From contig CAYXVZ010000001.1 of NCBI GenBank assembly GCA_964468345.1, positions 62,001-126,000 on the forward strand: a stretch of 64,000 nt of DNA, read 5' to 3'. Positions 8,624 through 20,159 of the stretch are shown here, one piece after another. This DNA comes from DALYLB01 sp964468345 (GTDB lineage Bacteria > Acidobacteriota > Blastocatellia > RBC074). Made by a program: the position numbers and the translations under genes. How positions within the stretch are numbered: position 1 is the stretch's first letter; each line of letters begins with the position of its first letter. A model generated the notes under the pieces. It had not been told where the DNA came from and did not search any database. It worked only from the letters and a program-made list of their open reading frames with translations.

Positions 8624-11524
8624 TCAATCTCTGTATTCCGCCGCGTGATGCCGGCAGAGCCACAGATAATGCCCTTCTTTCGTCAGCACCCGCTTGAGCC
8701 CGCCCCAGATTTGTCTTGGATCTTTCTGGTCCAACAGATGCCGCAGCTCGCGCAGCGCAGCGCCGCTGGCGCTTTCGAACTCCTCCGCAACGGCGGCCGG
8801 ATCATTCACGCGCAATTCGCGGGTCTGATCTCCTTCGGGCAGGCTTTTGGTCACGCGATCCATCATTTGGATGTTGTCCTTGAAATATTCCTGGTAATCC
8901 TTGGGCGTGAACGCCCCGGTCCAGACGCCGATGATCGGCGCGGCGAATTTCAGGGCCTTGAACATCTTCTTCACGTAGGGCGCAACCGCCTTTAAAAATT
9001 CGGTGGGATTTTCGATGACATACAGGCCGGTTCGCGGATCGGTCTTTCCGCGTTCAAAGCCGGTCGGATGCCAGCAGCCGGGCGCCTGACAATACAATTG
9101 CAGTTCGATCATATTGAGCAACAGTTTTTTCTGCGTGACGTGATTCTGCTCCACATTCACCACGCTCAGGACGGGCGCCTCTTTCACGCCCGGCCGCAGA
9201 ATGAAAATGTTCGGGCAAAAGGACTCCAGCCGCGATTGCTCTCGATTAAAGAGCTTTGTGAATTCGCGCTGCGTCATCTCATTGAGTTCCGTTACCACGA
9301 CCTCCATCCGTTCGAGCCGGGATGAGATCTTGCGCTGCTCTTCGAGGACTTCATCGCGCAGGCTCATATGCATGCCGAAGAGCAGGCGCGGCACCGATAC
9401 GTTTTCGAAAGACATCGGGCACTGAATTTCGAGAATCGGATTTTTTCGCTCGACGGCGCGTTCAAGATGCGCAAGGTCGAATTCGTGGGCACAGGCTTCG
9501 CCGTCGTGGCCGGGACACGGGATTTTTCGCTCGATGCGAAGCCCCGGAAAACGGCGCAGCGTATATTCCAGGCCATCGCGCAACAAGGCAAAGAAATTCT
9601 GCGGCGCCGGCCCGCGAACCGATAAAGAGATAAAGCGATCATGCGGAAAGGCCTGGATCAGTCCCATATGCCGATTTTCCGGATCGGAAAACAGCGCCCC
9701 ATAGCGCCAGTGCGTGCGCGTCGTGAACCGATGCGATCGGGCGATGAACCATGTCGGCACGCCGGCCGGCATGGTTGAGCCGATCTCGAATTTCATCGAG
9801 ATCTCCGCGCAGGGATCGCATTCCAGCATTCGATCCCAGCCGGATTGAAAATCCGGCGGATCGAAAGTCAATCTCTCCACAATCAGGCTGATATCGCGGT
9901 TTTCCAGCGTTCGATAGGATAAATCGAACTTTTCCATCAGGCGCAGAAAATGATCGCGCATGCCCGGATCAAGATCGCGCCAGAGCGTGTCCATGTGCCT
10001 TCGCGTAAACAGGCCATGATTGTCGATGACTTCATCGCTATCGAGAACGCGGCTGATGGCCTGCGTCGCCCATTGCGGATTGAGGATCACGACATCGTTC
10101 AGCTCCTCGTCATCGCTGAAATAGAGAATCTCGCCGAGCTCATGCAGCCACTGGGCCAGCACTTCGCCCTCTTCGCGAGCGATCTTGTGAGCCCGCATGA
10201 TCGCGAACAGTTTCGAGGGGACGATGTATTCATCTTCTTTCGCCCGTCGCCGGATGTCGTTCGCCGCCGCCAGCCAGGCCGCCGGCCAGATTTCGCCCAT
10301 CAGCGGCAGTCCCGACGAAGCCTCCGCCAGAGCGCGCCGGAGTTCCGCCAGCCCCGTCGCATCTTTATTGCTGACGGCGAAATGGCCGAGCACCTGCGGA
10401 TATTTCTGCCGAATGTCTGCGAGCGGGATGTTGGCTTCGCGCTCGTCGATGTGCGTGGCGACGATCAATACCGGCGATTCGGGCGCGCGGGATTGAATCG
10501 TGTCGAGCCAGTAATAGAGCTTGCCCTGCTCGAAGCCGGTGCGAGCATTCCAGACAATGACGTAAAGCGATCGGTTGGTCAGGAAGAACTGATGCGTCGC
10601 GTGATAGATCACCTGTCCGCCGAAATCCCAGGTATTGAGTTGCATGCGGACCTTCGAATCAAAGGGATGATCCAGTTCGAGCGAGCCGATCTCGATTCCA
10701 TGCGTGGTCGATTCCTGAAAATCGAACCCCTCGCCGCGCATCGCGCGCAGCAACGAAGTCTTTCCGACGCCGCCTTCCCCGACAAGCAGCAGTTTTGAAA
10801 CCCATTGCTTCGTGCTGGCGCGAAGTTCGCGCAAATACGCCAGCACGGCCTGTGTCCCCTGCCGCACAATTTCGGGCGGCGGCGATTGCAGCGGATTTCC
10901 TTCCAGAATCAGTTCCTTGAGATTCGGCAGATTGGCAAGCTCTGCGGGCAGCGTTTTGAGCTGGTTCTTTCCCAGGTCCAGGCGCTCGAGTTTTTTGAGA
11001 TGCTCGATTTCCGGCGGCAGCGTCCGCAGATTGTTGTTGCGAACATTGAGCAGTTGCAGATTGACCAGTTTCCCGATGTCGACCGGCAATGCGCTCAGGC
11101 GATTGCTGCGCAGGTGCAACTCTTCTAGACCGGTGAGGCTTCCGATGGCCACTGGAAGCCGCGTCAGCCGATTGCCGCTCAGGCGAAGCCGTTTGAGCCC
11201 AATCATTGCGCAGACTTCTTCCGGCAATTCGTCGAACTGATTGACCGCGAGATACAGCGTATGCAGATGGACGAGCTTTGCGAACTCCGGCGGGAGGTCG
11301 CGAAGCAGATTGCCGCTGGCATCGAGAATGCGCAGGTCGGGAAACCGCCCCAGCCAGGATGGAAACTCCGCGAGATTGTTGTGACTGATGTACAGCTCGC
11401 GCAGCCGGACGAGCCGTTCGATGTTTGTCGGAACTTTGGGCAGTTCCATCCCGGTCAGCTGCAACTGCTCCTTTTTCAGCTTAAGCGCGTTCTCTACAAT
11501 CCGGATGGCGTCTTGATAGCTCAT
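8624..11524 (-). CDS. Roco-family GTPase (LRR-Roc-COR)
   Basis: 966 residues. Eight or so 23-residue leucine-rich repeats occupy ~35-215. The Roc GTPase domain shows P-loop GEGGVGKTS (249-257), switch motif DFGGQ (300-304) and specificity motif THID (357-360). A COR dimerisation region follows to ~650, then an uncharacterised C-terminal part including a coiled coil and two cysteine/histidine-containing stretches. This is the architecture of bacterial relatives of LRRK2, nucleotide-dependent dimer switches of unknown physiological role. No kinase domain is present. No signal peptide, so it is cytoplasmic. Its ATG immediately follows the TAA of the S9 peptidase gene with no gap, implying translational coupling. 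Confidence 0.95.
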   Translation of the reverse strand: MSYQDAIRIVENALKLKKEQLQLTGMELPKVPTNIERLVRLRELYISHNNLAEFPSWLGRFPDLRILDASGNLLRDLPPEFAKLVHLHTLYLAVNQFDELPEEVCAMIGLKRLRLSGNRLTRLPVAIGSLTGLEELHLRSNRLSALPVDIGKLVNLQLLNVRNNNLRTLPPEIEHLKKLERLDLGKNQLKTLPAELANLPNLKELILEGNPLQSPPPEIVRQGTQAVLAYLRELRASTKQWVSKLLLVGEGGVGKTSLLRAMRGEGFDFQESTTHGIEIGSLELDHPFDSKVRMQLNTWDFGGQVIYHATHQFFLTNRSLYVIVWNARTGFEQGKLYYWLDTIQSRAPESPVLIVATHIDEREANIPLADIRQKYPQVLGHFAVSNKDATGLAELRRALAEASSGLPLMGEIWPAAWLAAANDIRRRAKEDEYIVPSKLFAIMRAHKIAREEGEVLAQWLHELGEILYFSDDEELNDVVILNPQWATQAISRVLDSDEVIDNHGLFTRRHMDTLWRDLDPGMRDHFLRLMEKFDLSYRTLENRDISLIVERLTFDPPDFQSGWDRMLECDPCAEISMKFEIGSTMPAGVPTWFIARSHRFTTRTHWRYGALFSDPENRHMGLIQAFPHDRFISLSVRGPAPQNFFALLRDGLEYTLRRFPGLRIERKIPCPGHDGEACAHEFDLAHLERAVERKNPILEIQCPMSFENVSVPRLLFGMHMSLRDEVLEEQRKISSRLERMEVVVTELNEMTQREFTKLFNREQSRLESFCPNIFILRPGVKEAPVLSVVNVEQNHVTQKKLLLNMIELQLYCQAPGCWHPTGFERGKTDPRTGLYVIENPTEFLKAVAPYVKKMFKALKFAAPIIGVWTGAFTPKDYQEYFKDNIQMMDRVTKSLPEGDQTRELRVNDPAAVAEEFESASGAALRELRHLLDQKDPRQIWGGLKRVLTKEGHYLWLCRHHAAEYRD

Positions 11525-13618
11525 TTATTCCCCATTCAACCATCGTTTGAGCCAGGCATGCACTTCGGAATAGAAAAAGCGGCTGTTCTCTCCTTTCAGG
11601 ATCCAGTGGTTTTCTTCGGGAAATACGATCAACTTGCTGGGAATGCGCAGCCGCTGATGAATCGACCAGTTTTCCAGCGAATTATTGAGCGGCACGCGGA
11701 AATCGTTCTCACCGACCGTGATCAGCATCGGCGTTTTGAATTTCGCGGCATAGCGAATCGGATTCTGCTCGCGCCACACCGGCCCCTGTTCCCAGACAGG
11801 TCCGCCATTGTTCAATTCACGCGAATAAATGGTATCGCTCGTCGCCCATTGCGATTCGAGATTGACGAGCCCCGCATGCGAGATCAGGCATTTATACCGC
11901 GTCGTCGATGCCTGCATCCAGTTTGCCAGGTGCCCGCCATAACTGGCGCCGCCCGCGGCCTGCCGCGAAGCGTCGATGAATTTGAACTGCTTGATGGCTT
12001 CGTCGGCGGCTTCGTTCAATTCCTCGCCGGGCCCCTTGAGCGGATCGAGTTGAATCTCCTGCGCAAATTTCTCGCCGTAGCCCGTCGATCCCGTGTAATC
12101 GGTCATCAGAATGACATAGCCCGGCTCAGCCAGCAGATGATAATTCCAGCGAAGGAAAAACTGATCGCGCGTCATCGTGTGCGGGCCGCCATGAAGGAAA
12201 TTGAACAGCGGATACTTTTTGTTCTCGTCGAAATTGGGCGGCAGGACGATGAAACTGTGAATCTTTTTGCCGCGCTTGCTCGTGAACCAGAACTCTCGCA
12301 ACGGCTGCCAATCGAGAGGCGCGATGCGCTCGGCATTGAAAGAAGTCAGCGCCTGATACGATTTCGAATCGAGCTTCACGCGAACGACCTCGCTCGGATT
12401 GACGGCGCTCTCCCAGTTCGCGAACAGACTCAGGCTCGACGCTTTCGCGGGCGCGGCAAGATTCGTGAATACGCCGCGTTTTAGATCGATCAATGTCTCT
12501 GTTTTTCCGCCCGCCGCCGGCACTCGATAGAGCTTCTCAAATCCGGAGTCCTCGGCCAGAAAATATACGGCGTCCTTTGTGGGAACGAAGGAGGAAGGCG
12601 CGCGATCAAAGCTGGCCGTCAACACGGTTCGTTCGCCCAATCGCGGCCACGCGAATTTCGCCAGGCGCGTCATGTTATAGACCTTCTCCGTGCCCGTCTC
12701 AAAGGCGCAGAATAAGGCCGTGCCATCCGCACCGAAGGTTGGACGCGCATAGCTGTCCTTGCCGCTGGTCAGGGCTTTCGGTTCCCCGCCTTCCGCGCTG
12801 ATCTGATAAAGGTGCGTTTGCGTATCGGCGTAAGCGGCCGTATTTCGATTGCTCGTCGCGACGAAGACAATCGATTGTCCATCCGGCGCCCAGACCGGCT
12901 GCAGATCGTCTCCGCCCGATGTCGTCGCCCCCGCAAAGCCCGCGCCTCGCGCCAGCGCTGTGCCGGCCAGCAGGTCTTTTGCCCGGGAAGCCGGTTCCAG
13001 CGATTGCACGAAAAGATGCGTCTGCTTCTCGTCGATCCACCGGTCCCAGTTGCGAATCGGGAAGCTTTCATACACACGGGCATTCCACTTTCGATTCTTG
13101 CGATCGGCCGCAACGCGCTTGTTGTCCTCATCCGTCATCGTGCCGGGATAGACGCCGCTTTGAAAAAGAATCGCCCGGCCGTCCGGCGAAAACTGCGGGC
13201 TGCGCGCGCCCGTCGAAATCGTGGTCACGCGCACGGCCTCTCCACCGTCGAGATTGATGATGTAGACCTGCGCGGCCTCATCGCCTTCGCGCCGCGCTGA
13301 AAAGGCGATGCGCCGGCTATCGGGACTCCAGGCCGGACCGCTTTCGCCGCCTTTTGTATTGGTCAGTCTGCGGGGCGCAGTGCCGCCGTCAGACGGAACA
13401 ATCCACAAATCGCTGATCTGATCTTTTTCGTCATACGCCGGCTCGACCACTGAGAAGACAAGCCACTTTCCATCCGGACTTGGCGCCGGGGCGCCGACTC
13501 GCTTCATCAGCCAGACATCCACGTGCGTGATCGGGCGCTTCCCTTGTGCATACAGATTGATTGGAACTGAGACAAACAGAAAGAACAGAAGGAGAGAACG
13601 CAGGGTCGTTTTGCGCAT
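11525..13618 (-). CDS. Secreted S9 prolyl oligopeptidase-family peptidase
   Basis: 697 residues from the ATG at 13618, chosen because GGAGG lies 7 nt upstream and a clean signal peptide (LRSLLLFFLFVSVPINLYAQ) follows; an upstream in-frame start at 13657 lacks both. The N-terminal half is a WD40/PD40-like beta-propeller with repeated SPDGK-type turns, and the C-terminal half is an alpha/beta hydrolase. The catalytic triad is S559 (GASYGG), D639 (GENDF) and H671 (ENHW). It probably cleaves peptides in the periplasm, close to acylaminoacyl- or dipeptidyl-peptidases. The stop codon directly abuts the Roco start, an unusual pairing of an exported enzyme with a cytoplasmic GTPase. Confidence 0.93.
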   Translation of the reverse strand: MRKTTLRSLLLFFLFVSVPINLYAQGKRPITHVDVWLMKRVGAPAPSPDGKWLVFSVVEPAYDEKDQISDLWIVPSDGGTAPRRLTNTKGGESGPAWSPDSRRIAFSARREGDEAAQVYIINLDGGEAVRVTTISTGARSPQFSPDGRAILFQSGVYPGTMTDEDNKRVAADRKNRKWNARVYESFPIRNWDRWIDEKQTHLFVQSLEPASRAKDLLAGTALARGAGFAGATTSGGDDLQPVWAPDGQSIVFVATSNRNTAAYADTQTHLYQISAEGGEPKALTSGKDSYARPTFGADGTALFCAFETGTEKVYNMTRLAKFAWPRLGERTVLTASFDRAPSSFVPTKDAVYFLAEDSGFEKLYRVPAAGGKTETLIDLKRGVFTNLAAPAKASSLSLFANWESAVNPSEVVRVKLDSKSYQALTSFNAERIAPLDWQPLREFWFTSKRGKKIHSFIVLPPNFDENKKYPLFNFLHGGPHTMTRDQFFLRWNYHLLAEPGYVILMTDYTGSTGYGEKFAQEIQLDPLKGPGEELNEAADEAIKQFKFIDASRQAAGGASYGGHLANWMQASTTRYKCLISHAGLVNLESQWATSDTIYSRELNNGGPVWEQGPVWREQNPIRYAAKFKTPMLITVGENDFRVPLNNSLENWSIHQRLRIPSKLIVFPEENHWILKGENSRFFYSEVHAWLKRWLNGE

Positions 13619-13750
13619 TTTGATTCCTCCGTTTGCGATGTTTTTCGATTTAGACATAGTGGATTCCGCTTGGGCCTTTCACCACTTCGGCAATTATATG
13701 CCCGGCATTGCCATGAGCAAGCGGGATCCCAGGCAAGCACAACGGGAGAT

Positions 13751-13782
13751 AAAAAAGCCCAGCCGCTTAACGCAGCTGGGCC
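13751..13782 (-). terminator. Rho-independent terminator of the first TonB-dependent receptor
   Basis: Read on the minus strand, a GC-rich stem (GGCCCAGC pairing with GCTGGGC) with a short loop is followed by six Ts. It lies 38 bp past the receptor stop codon and isolates it from the peptidase-Roco operon downstream. Confidence 0.92.
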
Positions 13783-13820
13783 GAAACGAGACCTGAAAGC
13801 ATGGTTGCTTTCGAAAGGGG

Positions 13821-16800
13821 TTAAAACGTCAGGCGCGCGCCGAGTTGCAGCGCTCGCGGACCGCCGGAGCCGAAGACCTGTCCGAAACGGCCGGTCGGCT
13901 GTCCGAAGGTGGCCGTGTTGTTCAGGTTGAAGCTGTATCCGGTCAGGTTGGCGACGTTGAACATATTGAACATTTCCGCAAAGACTGCGAGCGAATACTG
14001 GTCTTTCCAGGTGAACTTCTTGGTCACGCGAATGTCCTGCGAACTGAAGCTGTCGCCGAATTCATAATTCGAAGGCAGCGAGATTGTCGGGATCGCCTGG
14101 CCACGCGCATCGCGCTTGCCTGCATAAGCGGTGTTGAAGGCCTGCACGGCAGTCGCCAGATCGCTCTTGCCACAACCACGGTTGAAGCAATTGAAGTCTA
14201 CCCCCGGAATCGGCGTGGTCGTTGTGCCGTCCCCGTCGAGGTCCACGTTCGTGATATTAGGCATCAATGGGCCGCGGCTCGAAATTGCGGAAATGAAACC
14301 TATCTGGAATCCCCAGGGGAGATCGACCAAGGCTGAAACATTGAGGATGTGGCGCGCGCCCTGCGGTCCCCAGCTTTCGAACCAGTTGTCCAGATTGGTA
14401 ATCCCGTTTATGCCGTGCTGATCTGTCAGCGCATAGGAAGCGGTGAAGAGATAGCGTTTCGTGAACCGCTTATCGAGCTTGACCAGCAGCGCGTTATACA
14501 CGCTGCGTCCCGCGGGGGTCCAGAAAGAAATGCCGCCCGTCGAGCACTGCGCATTCAGGTCGCCGGCCTGCGTCGCCGATGTGCAGCGAGGAATCACCGG
14601 CGTCTGGACACCGTTGACAAAGCGGTTGAATCGATTGTAATCCAACGCGCCGAGCAGTGTATTGACGAATACGCGCCGCGCGAAATCGGCCGTCAGAACC
14701 ATATCGTGACCCAAATCCCGCTGCAGGCCGATGTTCATGTGGTAGCTGCGTTGCACGGGATATTCGAGCGGATAGAGATTCGCGCCGGATTTGCCGGCCT
14801 GAATCCCACGGACCGAGAGGTCAAAATTCGTCCTTGTAAGCCGCTGGGTCACGGCCGCGATTTGCGCATTGTAGATCTGCATGAATTGGCCGACCGTCAT
14901 CGTCGTTAACACGCCGGCCGGCGGCAGCGCGGCGCCGTTCGCAAGCGGAACCGGCTGGGGGCCTCCGAGGATGAAAATCGTATTCTGCGGCGTCGTGCTG
15001 AAGATATTGGTGAAAGCCGTGTGCGGCACCTGCTGACGGCCATTTCCGAGCGGTCCGATATAACCGCGCTCTTCCAATCGCCGCCACAACAACTCCGTGT
15101 CCCAATAGATCCCGGCGCCGCCACGGATCACAGTCTTGGCGCTGTTATCGATATTCCACGCAAATCCAACAGCCGGCGAAAAGTTGTTGTAATTGTTTTT
15201 CGTCGCACTCAGGTCATTGCCATACAACGGGGCCAGGTAGCGGGGCTTGTCCAGATCACGATTGACGAGCGTGCTTTCGAAATTCCAGGCCAGTCCGTAA
15301 TTGAGCGTAAATCGCGGCTTGACCTTCCATGTGTCCTGGCCGAAAAAGCGCAGGCGACGATTCACTTTCGCCTTGTCGATATTGAACGGAGGCGGTTGCG
15401 CGGGATCGCCCACACCAACCACGCCGCCGGCGAACGGAAGGTTCAGCAGATCCTGATTGGTGCGAAGCGCGCTGGGCAAGGTGGGGAAAAGTGCCCCGAC
15501 GAATGCCGCCGGAACGACCGAACGAATGAATTCACTCGGAAGCGCAACCGTGCAGGCTGGATCGCAATACCCCCAGAATCCGGTGCCGGGCGCGTATTCG
15601 ATCTCGGTTCCGAAACGAAACCGGTGCGAGCCCTTCTGCCAGGTCAGGTTGTCGAGGAAGGTGAACCTGCGCAGGTCCCGTCCCTGCGTGGCGTTCGAGG
15701 TGTTTCCGACCGTTACGTTCGTGCCATTGATATTGAGCTGCGGGAATCCCAGTCCGATACAGTTCGGGCACACGTTATCGTCGGCAAACAGATTTCGATT
15801 CTGCCAATAGGTGAAATTGAAACGAAAATCGTTCACCACTGTCGGTTTCAGCGCCGAAGTCACGCCAATCACGCCCTGGTCGGAAAAGTTTTTATTCTGC
15901 AGCCAGTTCGAGGGCAAAATCGCCCCGCCGTTGGGCCCGAAGCCCTTGTTCTCGTCGTGCGAATAACGCAAAAACGCATTGTGCTTGTCGGTGATTTTCC
16001 AGTCGATGCGCGTGCTGAACAGATGGCCGCGGTATGGACTCGAGAAATTCCCCGCCAGTCCCACTGCCGACGGAAGATTCGGCTGATAGGTCACAACCGA
16101 GGTCTGATTCGTGTATTCATAATTCGAAAAGAAAAACAGCCGGTTTTTCAGAATCGGTCCGCCGACCCATAATCCAGGATTGCGACGCGCGAAGAAGGGA
16201 TTCGGGTTGGCCGGATTTCGCACCAGCGCGGGATAGGCCGCCATATTCGAATCGCGGAAGAAGAAATAGCCCGAACCGTGATATTCGTTGCCGCCCGTGC
16301 GGGTCACGATATTTACCGCGCCGACGCTGGTGATCCCCGTCGAAAGATCGAAATTGGTCGAGGAAAGCTGGAATTCCTGAATGACTTCCTGCGAGAAGTT
16401 CATCCCGGTATTTCCCTCAATCTGATTGCGGACGTTTCCACCATCCACCGTAATCGAGGTCCGGGCGCTGTCCCCGCCGAGAACTGAAACGGAGAACAGC
16501 GAATTATATTGCGCCGTCGTTCCCGGGCTGGCCGTTACGCCGGGCTCGAGGAAAGCAAGTTGCAGAAAACTGCGGCCATTGAGCGGCAGTTCCTGAATTT
16601 TCTGTCGCGTGATGACGCCGTCGATCGAATGCGATTCCGTGTTGACCACGGCTGCGGCGGCTTCGACGGTGACGATTTCTGAAGCCTGTCCGACTTCGAG
16701 TTTGATTTCGAGGGTGACGATCGACCCGGTCGCGATGACCGCTTCGGTGAGATAGGTTCTGAATCCGGTCGCCGCTGCCTTGACTTCATATTCGCCGGCA

Positions 16801-17090
16801 GGCAGCGAAGCCGCCGTGAAAGCGCCGTCGGAATTGGATTTGACCTGGCGCTCGATGCCCGTCGCCTTGTTGCGGATAGTGACGCCGACATCGCGCACCA
16901 CCGCGCCGGTCGGATCCGTCACCGTCCCCGATAGCGTGCCAACCGGCACTTGCGCTCCTCCAACAGTTCCCACAAATAGAAGCGCAACCAATGTGCAGAC
17001 AAATCTGGATGTTGTTGAATTCATCGCCCGGTAGAATGCCCCTGCAACTAAGGGCGATCCGGTGCTGAAAATACTGGCGTATTGCTGCAT
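13821..17090 (-). CDS. TonB-dependent receptor, Oar-like, with carboxypeptidase-regulatory domain
   Basis: 1089 residues from the ATG at 17090, which has AGGAGG 6 nt upstream. The frame is open further upstream (to 17219), but no ribosome site supports that. A 22-residue leader precedes the hydrophobic signal segment (RFVCTLVALLFVGTVGGAQ). An alternative start at 17024 would give a conventional signal peptide but has no ribosome site. Domain order is a carboxypeptidase-regulatory-like beta-sandwich (~50-130), a plug (LPLNGRSFLQL), then a very large 22-strand-type barrel ending in an aromatic C-terminus (LGARLTF). It is an outer-membrane importer of unknown, probably bulky, organic ligands. 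Confidence 0.93.
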   Translation of the reverse strand: MQQYASIFSTGSPLVAGAFYRAMNSTTSRFVCTLVALLFVGTVGGAQVPVGTLSGTVTDPTGAVVRDVGVTIRNKATGIERQVKSNSDGAFTAASLPAGEYEVKAAATGFRTYLTEAVIATGSIVTLEIKLEVGQASEIVTVEAAAAVVNTESHSIDGVITRQKIQELPLNGRSFLQLAFLEPGVTASPGTTAQYNSLFSVSVLGGDSARTSITVDGGNVRNQIEGNTGMNFSQEVIQEFQLSSTNFDLSTGITSVGAVNIVTRTGGNEYHGSGYFFFRDSNMAAYPALVRNPANPNPFFARRNPGLWVGGPILKNRLFFFSNYEYTNQTSVVTYQPNLPSAVGLAGNFSSPYRGHLFSTRIDWKITDKHNAFLRYSHDENKGFGPNGGAILPSNWLQNKNFSDQGVIGVTSALKPTVVNDFRFNFTYWQNRNLFADDNVCPNCIGLGFPQLNINGTNVTVGNTSNATQGRDLRRFTFLDNLTWQKGSHRFRFGTEIEYAPGTGFWGYCDPACTVALPSEFIRSVVPAAFVGALFPTLPSALRTNQDLLNLPFAGGVVGVGDPAQPPPFNIDKAKVNRRLRFFGQDTWKVKPRFTLNYGLAWNFESTLVNRDLDKPRYLAPLYGNDLSATKNNYNNFSPAVGFAWNIDNSAKTVIRGGAGIYWDTELLWRRLEERGYIGPLGNGRQQVPHTAFTNIFSTTPQNTIFILGGPQPVPLANGAALPPAGVLTTMTVGQFMQIYNAQIAAVTQRLTRTNFDLSVRGIQAGKSGANLYPLEYPVQRSYHMNIGLQRDLGHDMVLTADFARRVFVNTLLGALDYNRFNRFVNGVQTPVIPRCTSATQAGDLNAQCSTGGISFWTPAGRSVYNALLVKLDKRFTKRYLFTASYALTDQHGINGITNLDNWFESWGPQGARHILNVSALVDLPWGFQIGFISAISSRGPLMPNITNVDLDGDGTTTTPIPGVDFNCFNRGCGKSDLATAVQAFNTAYAGKRDARGQAIPTISLPSNYEFGDSFSSQDIRVTKKFTWKDQYSLAVFAEMFNMFNVANLTGYSFNLNNTATFGQPTGRFGQVFGSGGPRALQLGARLTF

Positions 17091-17772
17091 GTATTTCCTC
17101 CTAGTGTTTAGAAGAGAACCTGACTTTTTCTTTCTATTTTGTTTGCAGGTCAGGAAGTATGCCTGCACCAAGGACAGAAGTGTCGCTTGCTTATCTGAAA
17201 TATTGCCGACAGGACGCACAAAACCCGGGGACAGGCGGCGTACTGCGTTTCTTCATCACACAGCAAAGGAGACAGCTAGCTCGTTCGTGAATTGTTATCT
17301 TTACCGAATTTTACCGACTTTTACGGACTTTATTGTTTCCGAGTGATGTCTTGAATAGCGGTGAGGACTTGTTGAGAGCCTCCCCGCTGAAGGCATGCCG
17401 CCATTATATCCATATCGACTCCCGAGGCAACTGAAACCATAAATATAGAAAGCACTTGCAAGCGACCTTGACATCATCGTAAAGTTACATATGCCGTCGG
17501 TGACCCCGTGGGTAAAAACAATGGTCCCGGCAGGATACTGATCAAAAATCAGAGTTTATTGCCATCGCATGCCCCAAGTCATTTTTCCTCTACTTGGTGA
17601 TTTCGATTCTTGCAGGCGCGGATTTCAATCATCCGTAAGATTCTGCAAATAGAAACGGCCTCCATTTGTTATATTTGCTTTGTCATACTAGAACGATTCG
17701 TAGCATTGAAACCCCGATGCTTCCGCGATCAGCAAGGAAGTTCGGCATTCTTTCGGATTGTGGGCAAGTTGT
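17091..17772. promoter_or_regulatory. Divergent intergenic region with three 10-bp iterons
   Basis: 682 bp between the receptor (minus) and the histidine kinase (plus). The AGGAGG site for the receptor is at 17097-17102. At 17300-17329 the unit TTTACCGA(a/c)T occurs three times in tandem at exactly 10-bp spacing, the third copy with one change. That places the copies on one face of the helix, as regulator sites often are. TTGACA occurs at 17468-17473 but without a good -10 at the right distance. No RNA gene or ORF is supported. Confidence 0.45.
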
Positions 17773-19578
<1,806 letters not shown>

Positions 19579-19581
19579 ATA

Positions 19582-19641
19582 CAGGTGCCAGGAAGCAGCG
19601 GCTTGAATGCAGGAGGCAGGAAGCAGCGGCAGGAGGCAGGG
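19582..19641 (+). repeat. GGCAGGA word repeat, half element
   Basis: Purine-rich words (GGAAGCAGCGG, GCAGGAGGCAGG) are repeated twice, starting 4 nt after the kinase stop codon. Bases 19623-19639 are identical to 17 nt of the hairpin arm at 20156-20205. No full complementary arm is nearby. Confidence 0.75.
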
Positions 19642-19715
19642 ACTTTTGCCACTGCATTGATTGCTTTCATCCGAATCCTGGCAAGGTACCTGCCTCATGT
19701 TTCAGAGGCGTTCAT

Positions 19716-20159
19716 ATGGAAAAATACTTCGAAGATTACGTGATGGGCGAAACAAGTATCTCGGGAACGCGAACGATCACCGAGGCGGATATCGTGAACT
19801 TCGCCGGGCTGTCGGGCGATTTTCATGAGCTGCATATGAGCGAGGAGTTCGCGAAACAAGGCCCCTTCGGCAGGCGCATTGCCCACGGCGCCCTGATCTT
19901 CAGCATCTCAACAGGGCTGACCATTCAGATGGGCGGCCACGAAAACATCATCGCCTTTTACGGCATCGATAAATTACGCTTCACTTCTCCAACCTTCATC
20001 GGCGACACGATTCACGTCGAAAAGAAAGTCGTCGAAATCACACCTAAAGATTCAACCCGCGGCATCATCGGATTCGAAACGCGCGTGCTTAATCAAAAGA
20101 ACGAACCCGTTATTATTTATCTGGATAAAGTTCTGGTGAAACGCCTGGAGAGCAAGTAG
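19716..20159 (+). CDS. MaoC-like hydratase
   Basis: 147 residues, a single hot-dog-fold domain. The hydratase signature is clear: the catalytic Asp/His pair in LSGDFHELHMSEEFA, followed by GRRIAHGALIFS. The family adds water to enoyl-CoA ((R)-specific enoyl-CoA hydratase and relatives). The cognate acyl chain cannot be inferred. GAGGCG lies before the ATG. The stop codon TAG forms part of the 50-bp hairpin arm that follows. Confidence 0.9.
   Translation: MEKYFEDYVMGETSISGTRTITEADIVNFAGLSGDFHELHMSEEFAKQGPFGRRIAHGALIFSISTGLTIQMGGHENIIAFYGIDKLRFTSPTFIGDTIHVEKKVVEITPKDSTRGIIGFETRVLNQKNEPVIIYLDKVLVKRLESK

Noticed and set aside
9950..10798. 282-codon open frame antisense to Roco
   Set aside because: No domain, no ribosome site; Roco motifs are on the other strand.
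11261..12484. 407-codon open frame antisense to the peptidase and Roco genes
   Set aside because: Mirror of a GC-rich coding strand; no start signal or motif, while the minus-strand proteins have clear catalytic motifs.
15021..16172. 383-codon open frame antisense to the first receptor
   Set aside because: Same reason: shadow frame of a long receptor gene.
17468..17496. TTGACA in the kinase-receptor spacer as a promoter
   Set aside because: No acceptable -10 hexamer at 16-18 bp; the nearest TACATA is only 12 bp away.
17758..17772. TTG start of the histidine kinase
   Set aside because: The ATG at 17773 is preferred; neither has a strong ribosome site, but the TTG adds only five residues.
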